Shown here: positions 32,881 to 42,864 of the stretch, piece by piece
Position numbering within the stretch: the stretch's first letter is position 1
Layout: each line of letters starts with the position of its first letter
Assembly: GCF_000615945.1 (NCBI RefSeq)
Contig: NZ_BAMO01000042.1
Coordinates: forward strand, 1 to 43,723
Reading direction: 5' to 3'
Length of the DNA: 43,723 nt
Origin: Caldalkalibacillus mannanilyticus JCM 10596
GTDB lineage: Bacteria; Bacillota; Bacilli; Caldalkalibacillales; JCM-10596
The notes under the pieces: model-generated
What the model saw: the letters and a program-made list of their open reading frames with translations, nothing else
Database searches by the model: none
What the model was told of the DNA's origin: nothing
Made by a program: the position numbers and the translations under genes

Positions 32881-34419
32881 TTATACCTCCACCGTTTGTA
32901 TCTGCTCACCCTTGAGTGTCCATGTTTGTGGTTCTGTTATCTTCACTTGTACTAATTTACCAATACTTTCTTTAGATCCCTTGAAATTGACTAACTTATT
33001 CGTACGGGTACGTCCAGCAAGAATCTCTGGATTATTCTTACTTTCTCCTTCAACCAATACTTCCACCACTTGATCCTGTAACGCTTCATTTTTTTGGCGG
33101 CTGATTTCATTTTGAACCGCATTTAAGCGATACAGCCGGTCTTTCTTTTCTTCCTCAGTCACATTATCCTCCATACCCGCTGCAGGCGTACCATGACGAG
33201 GGGAATAAATAAAAGTATAAGAGGAATCATACTCAACTTCACGTACCAAGGAAAGTGTTTCTTGGAATTGTTCTTCTGTTTCACCAGGGAATCCTACGAT
33301 AATATCCGTTGTGAGCGACACATTAGGAATCGCTTTTTTGATCTTACGTACCAACTCAAGATATTGTTCTCGTGTATATTTTCGAGCCATTTTTTTTAAT
33401 ACCTCACTATTTCCTGATTGCACTGGTAAGTGAATATGCTCGACTAAATTCCCACCCTTGGCTAAGACTTCAATGAGGTAATCATCGAAATCCCGTGGAT
33501 GACTTGTTGTAAATCGCACGCGAGGAATATCTATTTTACGGATGTCATCGAGTAAGTGTCCTAGACCATACTCTATATCTGTGAAATCTTTTCCATAGGC
33601 ATTTACATTTTGACCTAAGACCGTGATTTCCTTAAATCCTAAGCGAGCCAGTTCTCTCACTTCAGCTAGAATATCCTCAGGTCTTCTGCTTCGCTCCTTT
33701 CCTCGGGTATAAGGAACGATACAGTATGTACAGAACTTATCACAGCCATACATAATGTTGACCCAGCCCTTAATGCCATCCTCTCTCTTTTGAGGCATAT
33801 TCTCAACAATATCTCCTTCTTTGGACCAAACTTCAATCACCATTTCCTTAGACATTAATGCATCTCTTAATAAAACGGGCAAGCGATGAATGTTATGGGT
33901 TCCAAAGATCAGATCTACTTGAGGATAGCTCTGCAAAATTTTGTTTACTACGGATTCCTCTTGAGACATACAGCCGCAAACACCAATAACAATCTCTGGG
34001 TTTTCTAGTTTGCGTCTTTTCAGCCGACCAATTTCGCCAAATACTTTATCCTCCGCATTTTCTCGAATCGCACAGGTGTTATATAGAATGACATCCGCAG
34101 TATTTTCGTCCGTCGTAGCAGTATAGCCCATTGCTTCTAACAGTCCTGAAATATGCTCACTGTCATGAGCATTCATCTGACAGCCATAGGTATATAATAA
34201 ATAGCTTTTGCCTTTTCCTATATTCATCATCTCATCAGGGATTTCAGATTGAAGGATTTGAATATCTTCTTTTCCTCTTTTCTTCCCCTCTTTATAATCT
34301 GGCTCAGAGTAGATTGTAACTATCTTCCCCTTGACCCTAACCTTCTTTTTGTGATCATCTGATTCCAAAACACGTACTTGGTCTAATCCAAAATACTTGC
34401 CGTAATCTTTTTCAGACAT
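32881..34419 (-). CDS. miaB: tRNA methylthiotransferase MiaB, 512 aa
   Basis: MiaB is a radical-SAM enzyme that converts i6A37 to ms2i6A37 in tRNA, after MiaA. The N-terminal MTTase domain has the first Fe-S cluster Cys in [29 protein letters not shown] and VCGCMSQEE; the radical-SAM CxxxCxxC is in [20 protein letters not shown] (about residues 225-232). The end ([16 protein letters not shown]) is the TRAM domain. Length of about 512 aa is typical for Bacillales. It heads the miaB-ricA transcript. Confidence 0.95.
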   Translation of the reverse strand: MSEKDYGKYFGLDQVRVLESDDHKKKVRVKGKIVTIYSEPDYKEGKKRGKEDIQILQSEIPDEMMNIGKGKSYLLYTYGCQMNAHDSEHISGLLEAMGYTATTDENTADVILYNTCAIRENAEDKVFGEIGRLKRRKLENPEIVIGVCGCMSQEESVVNKILQSYPQVDLIFGTHNIHRLPVLLRDALMSKEMVIEVWSKEGDIVENMPQKREDGIKGWVNIMYGCDKFCTYCIVPYTRGKERSRRPEDILAEVRELARLGFKEITVLGQNVNAYGKDFTDIEYGLGHLLDDIRKIDIPRVRFTTSHPRDFDDYLIEVLAKGGNLVEHIHLPVQSGNSEVLKKMARKYTREQYLELVRKIKKAIPNVSLTTDIIVGFPGETEEQFQETLSLVREVEYDSSYTFIYSPRHGTPAAGMEDNVTEEEKKDRLYRLNAVQNEISRQKNEALQDQVVEVLVEGESKNNPEILAGRTRTNKLVNFKGSKESIGKLVQVKITEPQTWTLKGEQIQTVEV

Positions 34420-34655
34420 CGCTATACACTTCCCTTCTATAACTCAAACAACCATGTTGTTGTACGATAGCTAACCCATAATTCTCAATAAAAAATTATA
34501 ACATTTAACATATATTATATCCATCTGTAAATATGAAAATAATAAGAATGAAACAGAAAAATTTTCGTTTAATGAGCTTTCTTCATTCTTATGAATGTTT
34601 TGAAGCAAGAAGGAAAACCTATTGAGTGATCCTATTCTTTGGGAGGTGTCTTTTC

Positions 34656-34850
34656 TTGGGAAAAAGCTTATTTCGTAATAAACGAGATTTTGCCCGAGCA
34701 GAGTTTGCCACCGAGTTCTATAAACCACCAGGTAGACCTAGACCAAGGGAAGCAAAGTCACAAAAGGGTCAATACTATCCCGAACATTACGAAGGAAATA
34801 AGAGTGTTAAAAGAGCTTTTCACGAGAAGATCGGTTCACCAAACGAATAA
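34656..34850 (+). CDS. Small basic protein, 64 aa, TTG start
   Basis: From a TTG at 34656 (GGGAGGTG lies about eight bases upstream) the frame reads MGKSLFRNKRDFARAEFATE, FYKPPGRPRPREAKSQKGQY, YPEHYEGNKSVKRAFHEKIG, SPNE. It is rich in Arg, Lys, Pro and Tyr, without a membrane segment; it may be a small spore or nucleic-acid-binding protein, but I recall no named family. It is divergent from miaB and followed by a bidirectional terminator. Natural amino-acid use and a good ribosome site support it; the start is uncertain. Confidence 0.55.
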   Translation: MGKSLFRNKRDFARAEFATEFYKPPGRPRPREAKSQKGQYYPEHYEGNKSVKRAFHEKIGSPNE

Positions 34851-34857
34851 GATCACC

Positions 34858-34886
34858 AAAAAAGGCTGCCACAGGCAGCCTTTTTG
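34858..34886. terminator. Bidirectional terminator
   Basis: AAAAAGGCTGCC pairs with GGCAGCCTTTTT around ACA; it serves the small plus-strand gene and the oxidase cluster on the minus strand. Confidence 0.82.
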
Positions 34887-34912
34887 TTCCCTATTTAAAG
34901 TGAAATTCGTAT

Positions 34913-35233
34913 TTACCACCATAGCCATAGATTAATCCCAATTACAATAACAATCGCAAATAAAACACCGGCTAGAATAAATGTTAAGGGGAAAAAATGC
35001 CCCTTTTCCTTTAGGTGCATGAAGAAAAATAACTGGAACGCGATCTGAATGACAGCTAACAAAATAAGGAACATCAGAATACTAAAGGAACTTTGAAAAA
35101 CATTCCAGCCAACGGCAAGAAAAGCAAGCACTGTTAAAGCAATAGAAACAAAATAACTCCACCACTGTCTACGAAACTCCAGACCATAATGTTTGGCTTT
35201 ATGAGAAGACATTACATCATCTTGTTGATCCAT
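34913..35233 (-). CDS. Second cytochrome c oxidase subunit IV (CtaF-like), 106 aa
   Basis: A small three-helix membrane protein of the COX4_pro family: EFRRQWWSYFVSIALTVLAF (helix 1), SFSILMFLILLAVIQIAFQL (helix 2, followed by FFFMHLKEKGHFFP), then GVLFAIVIVIGINLWLWW. It is a clear paralogue of the subunit IV gene at 36365-36703, sharing WSYF-SIALT, LLA-IQ--FQLF and the LWW end. GGAGAG precedes the ATG. It follows ctaG by about 115 bp. Whether it replaces or supplements the other subunit is unknown. Confidence 0.8.
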   Translation of the reverse strand: MDQQDDVMSSHKAKHYGLEFRRQWWSYFVSIALTVLAFLAVGWNVFQSSFSILMFLILLAVIQIAFQLFFFMHLKEKGHFFPLTFILAGVLFAIVIVIGINLWLWW

Positions 35234-35353
35234 GAATACTCTCTCCTTTGTCGTCAGTTAACCGTATTATTCCCAGTAGCTGAAAGTTCCAATACGACAT
35301 ATCCTTCCACAAAGGAGAAAGAACCTACACACAGAGGAGGAAAACACTTTACT

Positions 35354-36182
35354 CTAAGCGATACCTTGAGTATCCTTCTGTCTTTCTTTTCTCGCCCAAG
35401 AGAAGAAGACAACACCAATGGCAGTCATGTAAGAGAGTTCTTGAATAACTTTCATAATGATTCCACAGTTGCTGATCATCAAGGGAAGGAAGCAAAGAAA
35501 ATATCTGTGGTGCTCCCATGTACGTTTCATACATTGGCATCCGCGAAAAAATAATCAGCGCACAGACCGGAGTAAGCAAAAAACCGCTGACAAAAATATA
35601 GGCTATTTTTTTCAAATCAGATAAGCTCTCATACTCTGGTAAAGGAGAACAAATTGGCCACCACATAAATATGGCACCCATAATCAACGCAGAATGATAT
35701 ATAAAATGTAACCAGCTTACTTGCATCACTGTATCAAAAACCACTGGAAAATGATACAAAGAAAAAATCATGTTAAAAAACAAAATAGAAACTAAAGGTA
35801 GCGTGAAGAAATAGACAAATTTACTAATCATGACAGGCTTTAAAATCGCTTTATAAATCCATGCCGGAATACTTAATAGTAAGACAGGCGGTAACACCAA
35901 ATACAACAAGGCCATTTGAGCCATATGAGCACTAAACATAATATGATGTCCATAGGCTGCAAGAGGAGTTCCTTTCGCTAGGTAGATAATCAATAAGCTA
36001 AAGAAAAAGAGCGTTTTTTGCTTAGATGTTATTTCTTCTGAATCAGCAAAATGCTTACGCCATGCCCCTGTTAAGAAGTGATACATAATCGCGATAACGA
36101 CAAGAAGTAAGATAATATCTGGTCTCCATAATTCAAAAAAGCTGAACATAGGGGCTGTCATTTCATGATGATTATGATGCAT
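35354..36182 (-). pseudogene. ctaG: Cytochrome c oxidase assembly factor CtaG, frameshifted near the end
   Basis: CtaG helps to build the copper site of caa3 oxidase in Bacillus. The protein is all membrane helices: DIILLLVVIAIMYHFLTGAW, HIMFSAHMAQMALLYLVLPP (with conserved His-x3-His), WLHFIYHSALIMGAIFMWWP and ALIIFSRMPMYETYM. At about 35461-35470 the frame shifts after DDQQL; the proper end is GIIMKVIQELSYMTAIGVVF, FFSWARKERQKDTQGIA with a stop at 35354. The ATG at 36182 starts MHHNHHEM, a His-rich end that may bind copper. Length of about 276 aa agrees with the family (about 300). Confidence 0.82.
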
Positions 36183-36287
36183 TAAAATCTCCTCCTTTTG
36201 GAGAGTTTCATTATACTTAATATTTGTTGGAGCAACATAGCCCTACTTATTCGTATTAGCTTAATTTATATAAGCTTAATAAGAATA

Positions 36288-36337
36288 GGAAAAGAGGCTG
36301 CAAGGATGAGTATAAGATACGTCCCAATGCAGCCTCT
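36288..36337 (-). terminator. Hairpin between ctaF and ctaG
   Basis: AGAGGCTGCA (36293-36302) and TGCAGCCTCT (36328-36337) are perfect ten-base arms with a 25-base loop; TTTTCC follows on the minus strand. It may partly end the ctaCDEF transcript before ctaG. Confidence 0.55.
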
Positions 36338-36364
36338 GCTATACCAATGATCACATGCAGTAGA

Positions 36365-36703
36365 TTACCACCAGATTAATAGCATTAATGCTGCAACAGT
36401 GATAACAGCTACAAACACTCCACTAGCAATAAACATTATCGGTATTGAATGTCCTTTTTGGTTCATATGCATCCAGACAAATAACTGGAATACAACCTGA
36501 ATACATGCTAAAAGAACAATAAACATTCCTAACACAAGTGTACTTTCAATCACATTTGTCCAAACGGCGATAAATGCAAATATGGTTAAAGCAATAGAGG
36601 CAAAATAAGACCACATGTGGTGCTTAAATTCGTGAGAATGAGCAGCCTTACTATGTGTTGTCACTGGCTTGATGTTAGTTTCATGTTGTAAATTTGTTTG
36701 CAT
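36365..36703 (-). CDS. ctaF: Cytochrome c oxidase subunit IV (CtaF), 112 aa
   Basis: Small subunit of the caa3 oxidase in the cell membrane. After a polar N-terminus with several His it has HMWSYFASIALTIFAFIAVW (helix 1), LVLGMFIVLLACIQVVFQLF (helix 2, then VWMHMNQKGH) and VFVAVITVAALMLLIWW (helix 3), as in COX4_pro proteins. It follows ctaE by about 15 bp and belongs to the ctaCDEF operon. The gene at 34913-35233 is its paralogue. Confidence 0.88.
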   Translation of the reverse strand: MQTNLQHETNIKPVTTHSKAAHSHEFKHHMWSYFASIALTIFAFIAVWTNVIESTLVLGMFIVLLACIQVVFQLFVWMHMNQKGHSIPIMFIASGVFVAVITVAALMLLIWW

Positions 36704-36718
36704 ACACTATCCCACCTT

Positions 36719-37333
36719 TCACATTACTCCCATTAGATAAACTACGGTAAAGATAAATACCCACACTACGTCTACAAAGTGCCAATACAATCCTGCAAGG
36801 TAGAACTTTGGCGCTGTTACGACAGTAATCCCTTTTTTCATTGCTTGCAACATTAATGTAATGATCCAGATTGTACCAAAAACTACGTGAGCACCATGGA
36901 AACCAACAAGAGTATAGAAGGCTGAACCAAATGCACTTGTCGTAAATCCAAGACCTTCATCAAGGTAATGATAAAACTCATACACCTCAAAACCTAAGAA
37001 AGCAAGACCTAAAAGCACCGTAATTCCGAACCACAATTGCATTTTAGGCAAGTTATTGCTCTTCATAGCCATTAAAGCAAAAACACTTGTTAAACTACTT
37101 GTTAAAAGGATGAAAGTCATCGCTGCTACTAATGTTAGATCAAAAAGATCAGCTGGTCCAGGACCATTATTTAACTGTCCCTTCAGACCCAGGTACGTTC
37201 CAAAAAGCGTAGCGAATAAAACAGTTTCTCCACCAAGAAAAAGCCAAAAGCCAATAAACTTATTCTTTCCTTCTAGTGTTGCTTTCTCTGGATCTGGAGG
37301 GAGAGTATTTGAGTTTGCATGTAAATCTGCCAT
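36719..37333 (-). CDS. ctaE: Cytochrome c oxidase subunit III (CtaE), 204 aa
   Basis: A five-helix membrane subunit: KNKFIGFWLFLGGETVLFAT (helix 1, with conserved Glu), MTFILLTSSLTSVFALMAMK, MQLWFGITVLLGLAFLGFEV YEFYHYLDEG region, GFHGAHVVFGTIWIITLMLQ, and YWHFVDVVWVFIFTVVYLMG with the WHFVD-VW motif. Length is normal for the short, five-helix Bacillus type. Its ATG overlaps the ctaD stop (TAATG), showing translational coupling. Confidence 0.92.
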   Translation of the reverse strand: MADLHANSNTLPPDPEKATLEGKNKFIGFWLFLGGETVLFATLFGTYLGLKGQLNNGPGPADLFDLTLVAAMTFILLTSSLTSVFALMAMKSNNLPKMQLWFGITVLLGLAFLGFEVYEFYHYLDEGLGFTTSAFGSAFYTLVGFHGAHVVFGTIWIITLMLQAMKKGITVVTAPKFYLAGLYWHFVDVVWVFIFTVVYLMGVM

Positions 37334-39198
37334 TACGCATTCGCCCCCTTATCTCCGCCCTCTAGATCTTCCTTGTGGATGTGATATCCAGGATCATCAT
37401 AGAGAGAACGTGCAAACATACAGATTGCTGTGATGATTCCTCCGACAATCGCCATAGCAATAGCTGTTGTTGGATCAATCAACTTTTTCAAACAGAACGC
37501 AAAGCCTACAATAAACAATCCAATTGACATGATCAATGGCAGGATTGAAGGAGAAGGCATATGAATGTCCCCAACTGGTTCAGCATATGTTACTTCTTTC
37601 TTCCCATCCATTTTATCAAGCCAGAAGGTATCAAGTCCACGTGTAAGTGGTGTTTGCTTGAAGTTATATTCTGGAGGAGGTGACGGAATTGCCCATTCTA
37701 AAGTACGTCCATCCCATGGATCTGCCGGAGCCTTCTCCCCTTTAATAGAAGCTACAACACTTAAAATAATGATCAGTGTACCTAGTCCCATTCCCATGGC
37801 ACCAATGGTACTTATGAGGTTTCCTGCTTCTAATCCTAGCCCTTCATTATACGTAAATACACGTCTTGGCATTCCCATTAAGCCTAAGAAATGCTGAGGG
37901 AAGAACGTGAAATGGAATCCTGCGAAGAATAACCAGAAGGCAACCTTGCCCCAGAATTCATTTAACATGCGACCAAACATCTTAGGCCACCAGTAGTACA
38001 TTCCAGCAAATAAGCCGAAGACAACTCCACCAATAATAACATAATGGAAATGAGCAACAACAAAGTAGCTGTCATGGAATTGGTAGTCAGCTGGAGGCAT
38101 ACTTAACATAACGCCCGTTGTTCCACCAATAACAAAGCTTGGGATAAAGGAAACAGCCCATAAATTCGCAGCAGTGAAGCGAATTTGTCCTCCCCACATG
38201 GTGAAGATCCAGTTAAAGATCTTAATCCCAGTAGGAACTGCGATGGCCATGGTTAACACGGCAAAAATAGCATTGGCTACAGGCCCTAGACCAACTGTAA
38301 ACATGTGGTGAGCCCAAACCATGAAGCCAAGGAATCCAATTAACAATGTTGCAAATACCATAGAGGTATATCCAAATAGACGCTTACGAGCAAAGGTACT
38401 TAACACCTCAGAAATAATACCGAAAGCAGGAAGAATCAAGATATATACCTCTGGGTGACCAAAGATCCAGAAAATATGTTGCCACAAAATAACGTTACCG
38501 CCTGAAGCAACATCAAAAAATGCTGAACCAAAAACGCGGTCAAACATAAGCAGGAAAAGTCCTACTGTTAGAGCCGGGAAAGCAAATAGTATAAGTCCTG
38601 ATGCAACAAACGTAGTCCATGTAAATAATGGCATACGCATAAAGGTCATTCCAGGAGCACGCATGGTAATAATCGTAGTAAGGAAGTTAATTCCTCCCAT
38701 TAATGTCCCTGCACCTGAAATCTGTAATCCCAAAACATAATAGTCTAAACCAGTGTAGTTTAGTTCTGAAGCGAGAGGAACATAAGCAGTCCAACCAGCT
38801 TCTGGAGCACCATTATGCATGAACCAGCTAAGATTCAATAAAATTCCGCCTGCAAAAAACAACCAAAAACCAAGTGCATTGACAAATGGGAAAGCTACGT
38901 CACGAGCACCGATTTGTAGCGGAACAATAAAATTCATAAATCCAAATAGTAGAGGCATCGCCGCTAAAAAGATCATCGTCGTACCATGCATTGTTAATAG
39001 CTGATTAAATGTCTCACCTACAAACAATGTATTATTTGGAAAAATCAATTGTAAGCGGATAAGCAAAGCTTCAATACCACCTACAAGGAAGAAGAAGAAA
39101 CCCGCAGCCAGGTACAAAATACCAATCTTTTTATGGTCAACTGTAGTCAGCCAATCCATTAACACGCTCTTCTTCGCATGAGTTGCTGAATTACCCAC
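37333..39198 (-). CDS. ctaD: Cytochrome c oxidase subunit I (CtaD), 621 aa
   Basis: Catalytic heme-copper subunit of the caa3 oxidase. Visible ligand motifs: LLTMHGTTMIFLAAMPLL (low-spin heme His), HIFWIFGHPEVYILILPAFG (CuB His-Glu-Val-Tyr cross-linked pair), VWAHHMFTVG (CuB His pair), and DSYFVVAHFHYVIIGG (high-spin heme His and second low-spin heme His). A C-terminal extension with two more helices follows after about residue 555, as in Bacillus CtaD. The start MGNSATHAKKSVLMDWLTTV fits the family. It follows ctaC by about 30 bp. Confidence 0.95.
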   Translation of the reverse strand: MGNSATHAKKSVLMDWLTTVDHKKIGILYLAAGFFFFLVGGIEALLIRLQLIFPNNTLFVGETFNQLLTMHGTTMIFLAAMPLLFGFMNFIVPLQIGARDVAFPFVNALGFWLFFAGGILLNLSWFMHNGAPEAGWTAYVPLASELNYTGLDYYVLGLQISGAGTLMGGINFLTTIITMRAPGMTFMRMPLFTWTTFVASGLILFAFPALTVGLFLLMFDRVFGSAFFDVASGGNVILWQHIFWIFGHPEVYILILPAFGIISEVLSTFARKRLFGYTSMVFATLLIGFLGFMVWAHHMFTVGLGPVANAIFAVLTMAIAVPTGIKIFNWIFTMWGGQIRFTAANLWAVSFIPSFVIGGTTGVMLSMPPADYQFHDSYFVVAHFHYVIIGGVVFGLFAGMYYWWPKMFGRMLNEFWGKVAFWLFFAGFHFTFFPQHFLGLMGMPRRVFTYNEGLGLEAGNLISTIGAMGMGLGTLIIILSVVASIKGEKAPADPWDGRTLEWAIPSPPPEYNFKQTPLTRGLDTFWLDKMDGKKEVTYAEPVGDIHMPSPSILPLIMSIGLFIVGFAFCLKKLIDPTTAIAMAIVGGIITAICMFARSLYDDPGYHIHKEDLEGGDKGANA

Positions 39199-39228
39199 GA
39201 TTTGTTACCCCCTTATCTTACAAGCTTG

Positions 39229-40245
39229 CTACTCAAGCTTCAATGTTTTCATATACTCTACTACAGCAGCAACCTCTTCGTCAGAGAGACCTAGGTCTGG
39301 CATGACATTTCCTGGTTTAAGACCTTGAGGGTTCTTAATCCATTCAGTGAGGTTCTTTTCATCATTGATCCACCAACCAGCTACATATTGACGATCGGCA
39401 AATCCAGCCAGGTTTGGATATGGAGATTTCGTGTTTGCATCAATAGCATGGCAACCAATACATTGATTAGCATAAATCTCTCTACCTTGTTGTGCCACTG
39501 CCGTTGTTGGTTCTACATGTTGACTTGCCATCATTTTTTGAGCCCAGACATCATATTCCTCTTGTTCTACTACCGTGACTTTGAAGTCCATAAGGGCATG
39601 AGAAGCTCCACATAGTTCCGCACACTTACCATGGAACGTCCCTACTTTATCCGCTTTCAACTTCATTCTGTTCACAAGCCCAGGGTTGGTATCCATCTTA
39701 CCCCCAAGCGCTGGAACCCAAAATGAGTGTATGACTCCATTATCCGGAGCCGTCAATTCAAAAAACACCCATGTATCCTTAGGAATCACCAGCTCTTGAG
39801 CAGTGTAAATTCCTTCTTCAGGATACTCAAATTCCCACCAATATTGATGAGCGACAACATTGACACGTAAGCCTTCCTCAATGCCCGTTTCATCTGCTAA
39901 GGAGAATGTCGTCATAACGGTTGGAACAGCAATAATAATCAGTAATAAGATTGGGATTACTGTCCAAATAATCTCTAATGTATGACTTCCTTCTACTTGC
40001 TTAGGGATTTCTGTTTGACCTGGACGAGCGCGGAATCGGATTAACACATACGTGTAAATCACAATAACTGCAACAATGACGAAAATCATAACGGCCAAAC
40101 TGATATAGATTAATGATAATTGCTCTTCTGCTACAGGTCCACTTGGATTAAGAGCAGATAGGTATGGATCTCCACACCCAGTAAGTACTAACGCTAACAT
40201 TACCAAAAGAGGAAGTAAGCGCCATGCTTTAAAACTTTGAGTCAT
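39229..40245 (-). CDS. ctaC: Cytochrome c oxidase subunit II with cytochrome c domain (CtaC)
   Basis: The electron-entry subunit. A lipoprotein signal (LPLLVMLALVLTGCGDPYLS, lipobox LTGC) is followed by two membrane helices (about residues 45-70 and 90-115). The CuA domain carries HQYWWEFEYPE and GKCAELCGASHALMDF (Cys-x3-Cys-x3-His-x2-Met). The C-terminal cytochrome c part has CIGCHAID (CxxCH heme site, about residue 263) and NVMPDLG with the axial Met. This fusion defines caa3 oxidases, so electrons come from its own heme c. First gene of ctaCDEF; an ATG at 40245 and a GTG one codon earlier are equally possible starts behind GTGGGG. Confidence 0.95.
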   Translation of the reverse strand: MTQSFKAWRLLPLLVMLALVLTGCGDPYLSALNPSGPVAEEQLSLIYISLAVMIFVIVAVIVIYTYVLIRFRARPGQTEIPKQVEGSHTLEIIWTVIPILLLIIIAVPTVMTTFSLADETGIEEGLRVNVVAHQYWWEFEYPEEGIYTAQELVIPKDTWVFFELTAPDNGVIHSFWVPALGGKMDTNPGLVNRMKLKADKVGTFHGKCAELCGASHALMDFKVTVVEQEEYDVWAQKMMASQHVEPTTAVAQQGREIYANQCIGCHAIDANTKSPYPNLAGFADRQYVAGWWINDEKNLTEWIKNPQGLKPGNVMPDLGLSDEEVAAVVEYMKTLKLE

Positions 40246-40350
40246 CACACAACCCCACTTTCATTGTTGATACTATCTACCTAAGCCTTCTTCTATTGTT
40301 AACCATTTGAGCTAAATATAGTCACAAGACTTAGAGCAGATGGAAAAAAA

Positions 40351-40393
40351 GCAAAAAAAAAACAAAATCGGCATAGGGCTGACTATGCCAATC
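40351..40393 (-). terminator. Terminator after kbl
   Basis: On the minus strand GGCATAG pairs with CTATGCC around TCAGC and a long T-rich run follows. It separates kbl from ctaC; the remaining 100 bases must hold the ctaC promoter, which I cannot place with confidence. Confidence 0.75.
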
Positions 40394-40507
40394 GTACAAG
40401 TCACACATAAATAGGATAGCATAGAAGAATTGCTTCGACAACATATTCACAATTTTGTCACATAGATTAAGGGCAAAAGTTATCTTTTTTATTGAAATCC
40501 TAGCCTA

Positions 40508-41683
40508 TTATATGATATCTAACTTTCGACCTACTTTCTCAAAAGCTCCTAATGCTTTTTCCAAGTCTTCGGTTGTATGAGTTGCCGTGACTATTGTCCT
40601 TATTCTTGCTTTTCCTTTTGCTACTGTAGGAAAGGCAATCCCTTGAGCAAAAACACCCTCATGAAATAGTTCATCTGAGAAGCGCATACAAAGTCCTCCA
40701 TCACCAATGATTACAGGAGTAATAGGGGTTTCACTGTTCCCAGTATCAAATCCTAACTCAGCCAGACCCTTCTTAAAGAACTTTGTATTATTCCATAGTT
40801 TTTCTATCAACTCTGGTTCTTGCAGCAATACATCGACAGCAGCTTCACACGCCGCTGTTACCGCAGGCGGATGAGATGTACTAAACAAAAAGGGTCTTGC
40901 TTTATGAATTAAATAGTCCCTAACAGACTGGGTACTGGCAATATATCCTCCCAAAACTCCAATCGCTTTACTCAGTGTCCCAACTTGAATATGGACACGA
41001 CCATTCAAGTCAAAATGATCCACAGTTCCTCGACCATTTCTCCCGAGTACCCCACTTGAATGCGCATCATCTACCATCACTAAAGCATCATATTTTTCAC
41101 ACAGTTCTACAATTTGAGGTAATGAAGCAATATCTCCATCCATACTAAAAACACCATCTGTAACTACAAGTCTTTTGCGATAGTTTTGCGTTTCTTGCAA
41201 GGCTTGTTCTAAATCCTTCATATCACTGTGTTTATAGATTTTGCGCGACGCCTTCGTTAGTCTAATTCCATCAATAATGGAAGCATGATTCAATTCATCG
41301 CTAATCACAACGTCTTGATCGCTTAATAAGGAAGATAAAACACCTACATTGGCAGTAAAACCAGATTGAAATACAATAGCAGCCTCGGTGTGTTTAAATT
41401 CAGCTAATTTTTGCTCAAACGCTTCATGCATCGTAAATGTTCCAGCAATCGTTCTAACTGATCCGGTTCCTACTCCATATTTCTCTACTGCTTGAAGTGC
41501 CGCCTGCTTCATTCGCGGATGATTCGTTAGGCCCAAATAGTTATTAGATGAAAGCTGAACCACTTCTTTTCCTCGTATGATGACTCGATTTCCTTGATCA
41601 CTTTCCAGCTCTATTAGCTTTCGAAAAACTCCCTGCACCTTTAATTCTTCTAATTCACTATCTAAGTACTCAAAACCTTTCAT
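40508..41683 (-). CDS. kbl: Glycine C-acetyltransferase (Kbl), 391 aa
   Basis: Kbl is a PLP enzyme that cleaves 2-amino-3-ketobutyrate with CoA to glycine and acetyl-CoA, the second step of threonine breakdown. Motifs: [69 protein letters not shown] (PLP-binding Asp and His) and [16 protein letters not shown] with the Schiff-base Lys. Length is normal. It starts 14 bp after the tdh stop, so tdh-kbl form one operon. Confidence 0.93.
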   Translation of the reverse strand: MKGFEYLDSELEELKVQGVFRKLIELESDQGNRVIIRGKEVVQLSSNNYLGLTNHPRMKQAALQAVEKYGVGTGSVRTIAGTFTMHEAFEQKLAEFKHTEAAIVFQSGFTANVGVLSSLLSDQDVVISDELNHASIIDGIRLTKASRKIYKHSDMKDLEQALQETQNYRKRLVVTDGVFSMDGDIASLPQIVELCEKYDALVMVDDAHSSGVLGRNGRGTVDHFDLNGRVHIQVGTLSKAIGVLGGYIASTQSVRDYLIHKARPFLFSTSHPPAVTAACEAAVDVLLQEPELIEKLWNNTKFFKKGLAELGFDTGNSETPITPVIIGDGGLCMRFSDELFHEGVFAQGIAFPTVAKGKARIRTIVTATHTTEDLEKALGAFEKVGRKLDII

Positions 41684-41697
41684 TTCCTTTCCTCCTT

Positions 41698-42725
41698 CTA
41701 GGGTATTAGTAATACTTTACCGCATTGACCATCAATCATTTTTTGAAATCCTAACTCAAACTCTTCCAAAGAATAGGTATGTGTGATTAATGAGTCTAAG
41801 CGAACAGCTCCTGATTTTAATAATCCAGAAGTTTGATACCAGGTCTGAAACATTTTTCTTCCTGTTATGCCGTGAATTTCAATTCCTTTAAATACAATAT
41901 CATTAGTAATATCTAATTCCACCTTTTTGCTTGGCAGACCAAGCATCGAAACCCTACCTCCATTGGTCACCATTCTAAACCCTTGTTGAATAGCCACAGG
42001 ATGTCCAGACATCTCTAAAACAACATCAACACCATTTCCTTCAGTATGCTTCACCATTTCTCTAACAGGGTCCACTTCACCTGTATGAATCCTTTCATGA
42101 GCCCCCATCTTAAGCGCCAAATCCAGTCTATATGGATTCACATCTAAGGCGTAAATCCTAGAAGCCCTGATGCTTTAGCAACCGCAACCGCCATCAATCC
42201 AATAGGTCCACAACCAATAATAGCCACTGACTTACCAACAATCTCTCCAGAAAGAACAGTCTGTACGGCATTCCCCATTGGCTCCTGTAAAGAGGCGTGA
42301 TCAAAAGGGATCAAAGGATCGTTTTTCCATATGTTTTTGGCAGGTAGTGCTACATATTCTGCAAAGCATCCGTGAGTATCTACCCCTATTATTTTTGTTT
42401 CTCTACAGATATGCTCTTTTCCTGTTAAACACTGGGGGCACCTTCCACACACGATATGCGTTTCTGCTGAAACAAAATCGCCAACCTCTACGTTTTTAAC
42501 CTCATTGCCGACTTCCACAACTTCCCCTGCAAACTCATGTCCAAAAGTATAAGGAGGGTTCACTCTACTTTTCGACCAATCATCCCAGGTATAGATATGC
42601 ACATCAGTACCACAAATAGAAGATACCTTCACTTTGATTAGTACTTCATCTGATTTAATCGCGGGAATGTCCACCCACTGTAGCTCAGCTCCATATCCTG
42701 CTTTATGCTTGACTAACGCCTTCAT
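41698..42725 (-). pseudogene. tdh: L-threonine 3-dehydrogenase (Tdh), frameshifted in the NAD domain
   Basis: Tdh oxidises threonine to 2-amino-3-ketobutyrate. The N-terminal part shows MKALVKHKAGYGAELQWVDI, SSICGTDVHIYTWDDW (catalytic Zn Cys), GHEFAG, the structural Zn cluster CGRCPQCLTGKEHIC and the NAD fold VAIIGCGPIGLMAVAVAKAS. Then at 42165-42167 one base of a run of four is missing (CCC on plus), and NPYRLDLALKMGAHERIHTG continues in the other frame to the end [10 protein letters not shown]. Total of about 342 aa is normal. The ATG at 42725 follows GGTGG. Paired with kbl. Confidence 0.92.
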
Positions 42726-42864
42726 CTTTCCACCCAAGATAAACCCACCTTTCAAACGCTTACAATGATGAAAAACCTTATGTAATAAGATTATACATAT
42801 AATGAAATGGATAGTAAATGCTTATGTCTTTTTCAGGAGTACAAAAGTAGTCAGGTGAAAGATT

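Noticed and set aside
40250-40345. FNR or CRP-like site (TTGTGACTATATTTAGCTCA) before ctaC
   Set aside because: Only the left half site fits; the right half does not match TCACA at proper spacing.
2679-42725. Programmed ribosomal frameshifting as a general cause of the split genes
   Set aside because: Sites lack a common slippery heptamer and lie at unrelated places in unrelated families; single-base loss explains nearly all.
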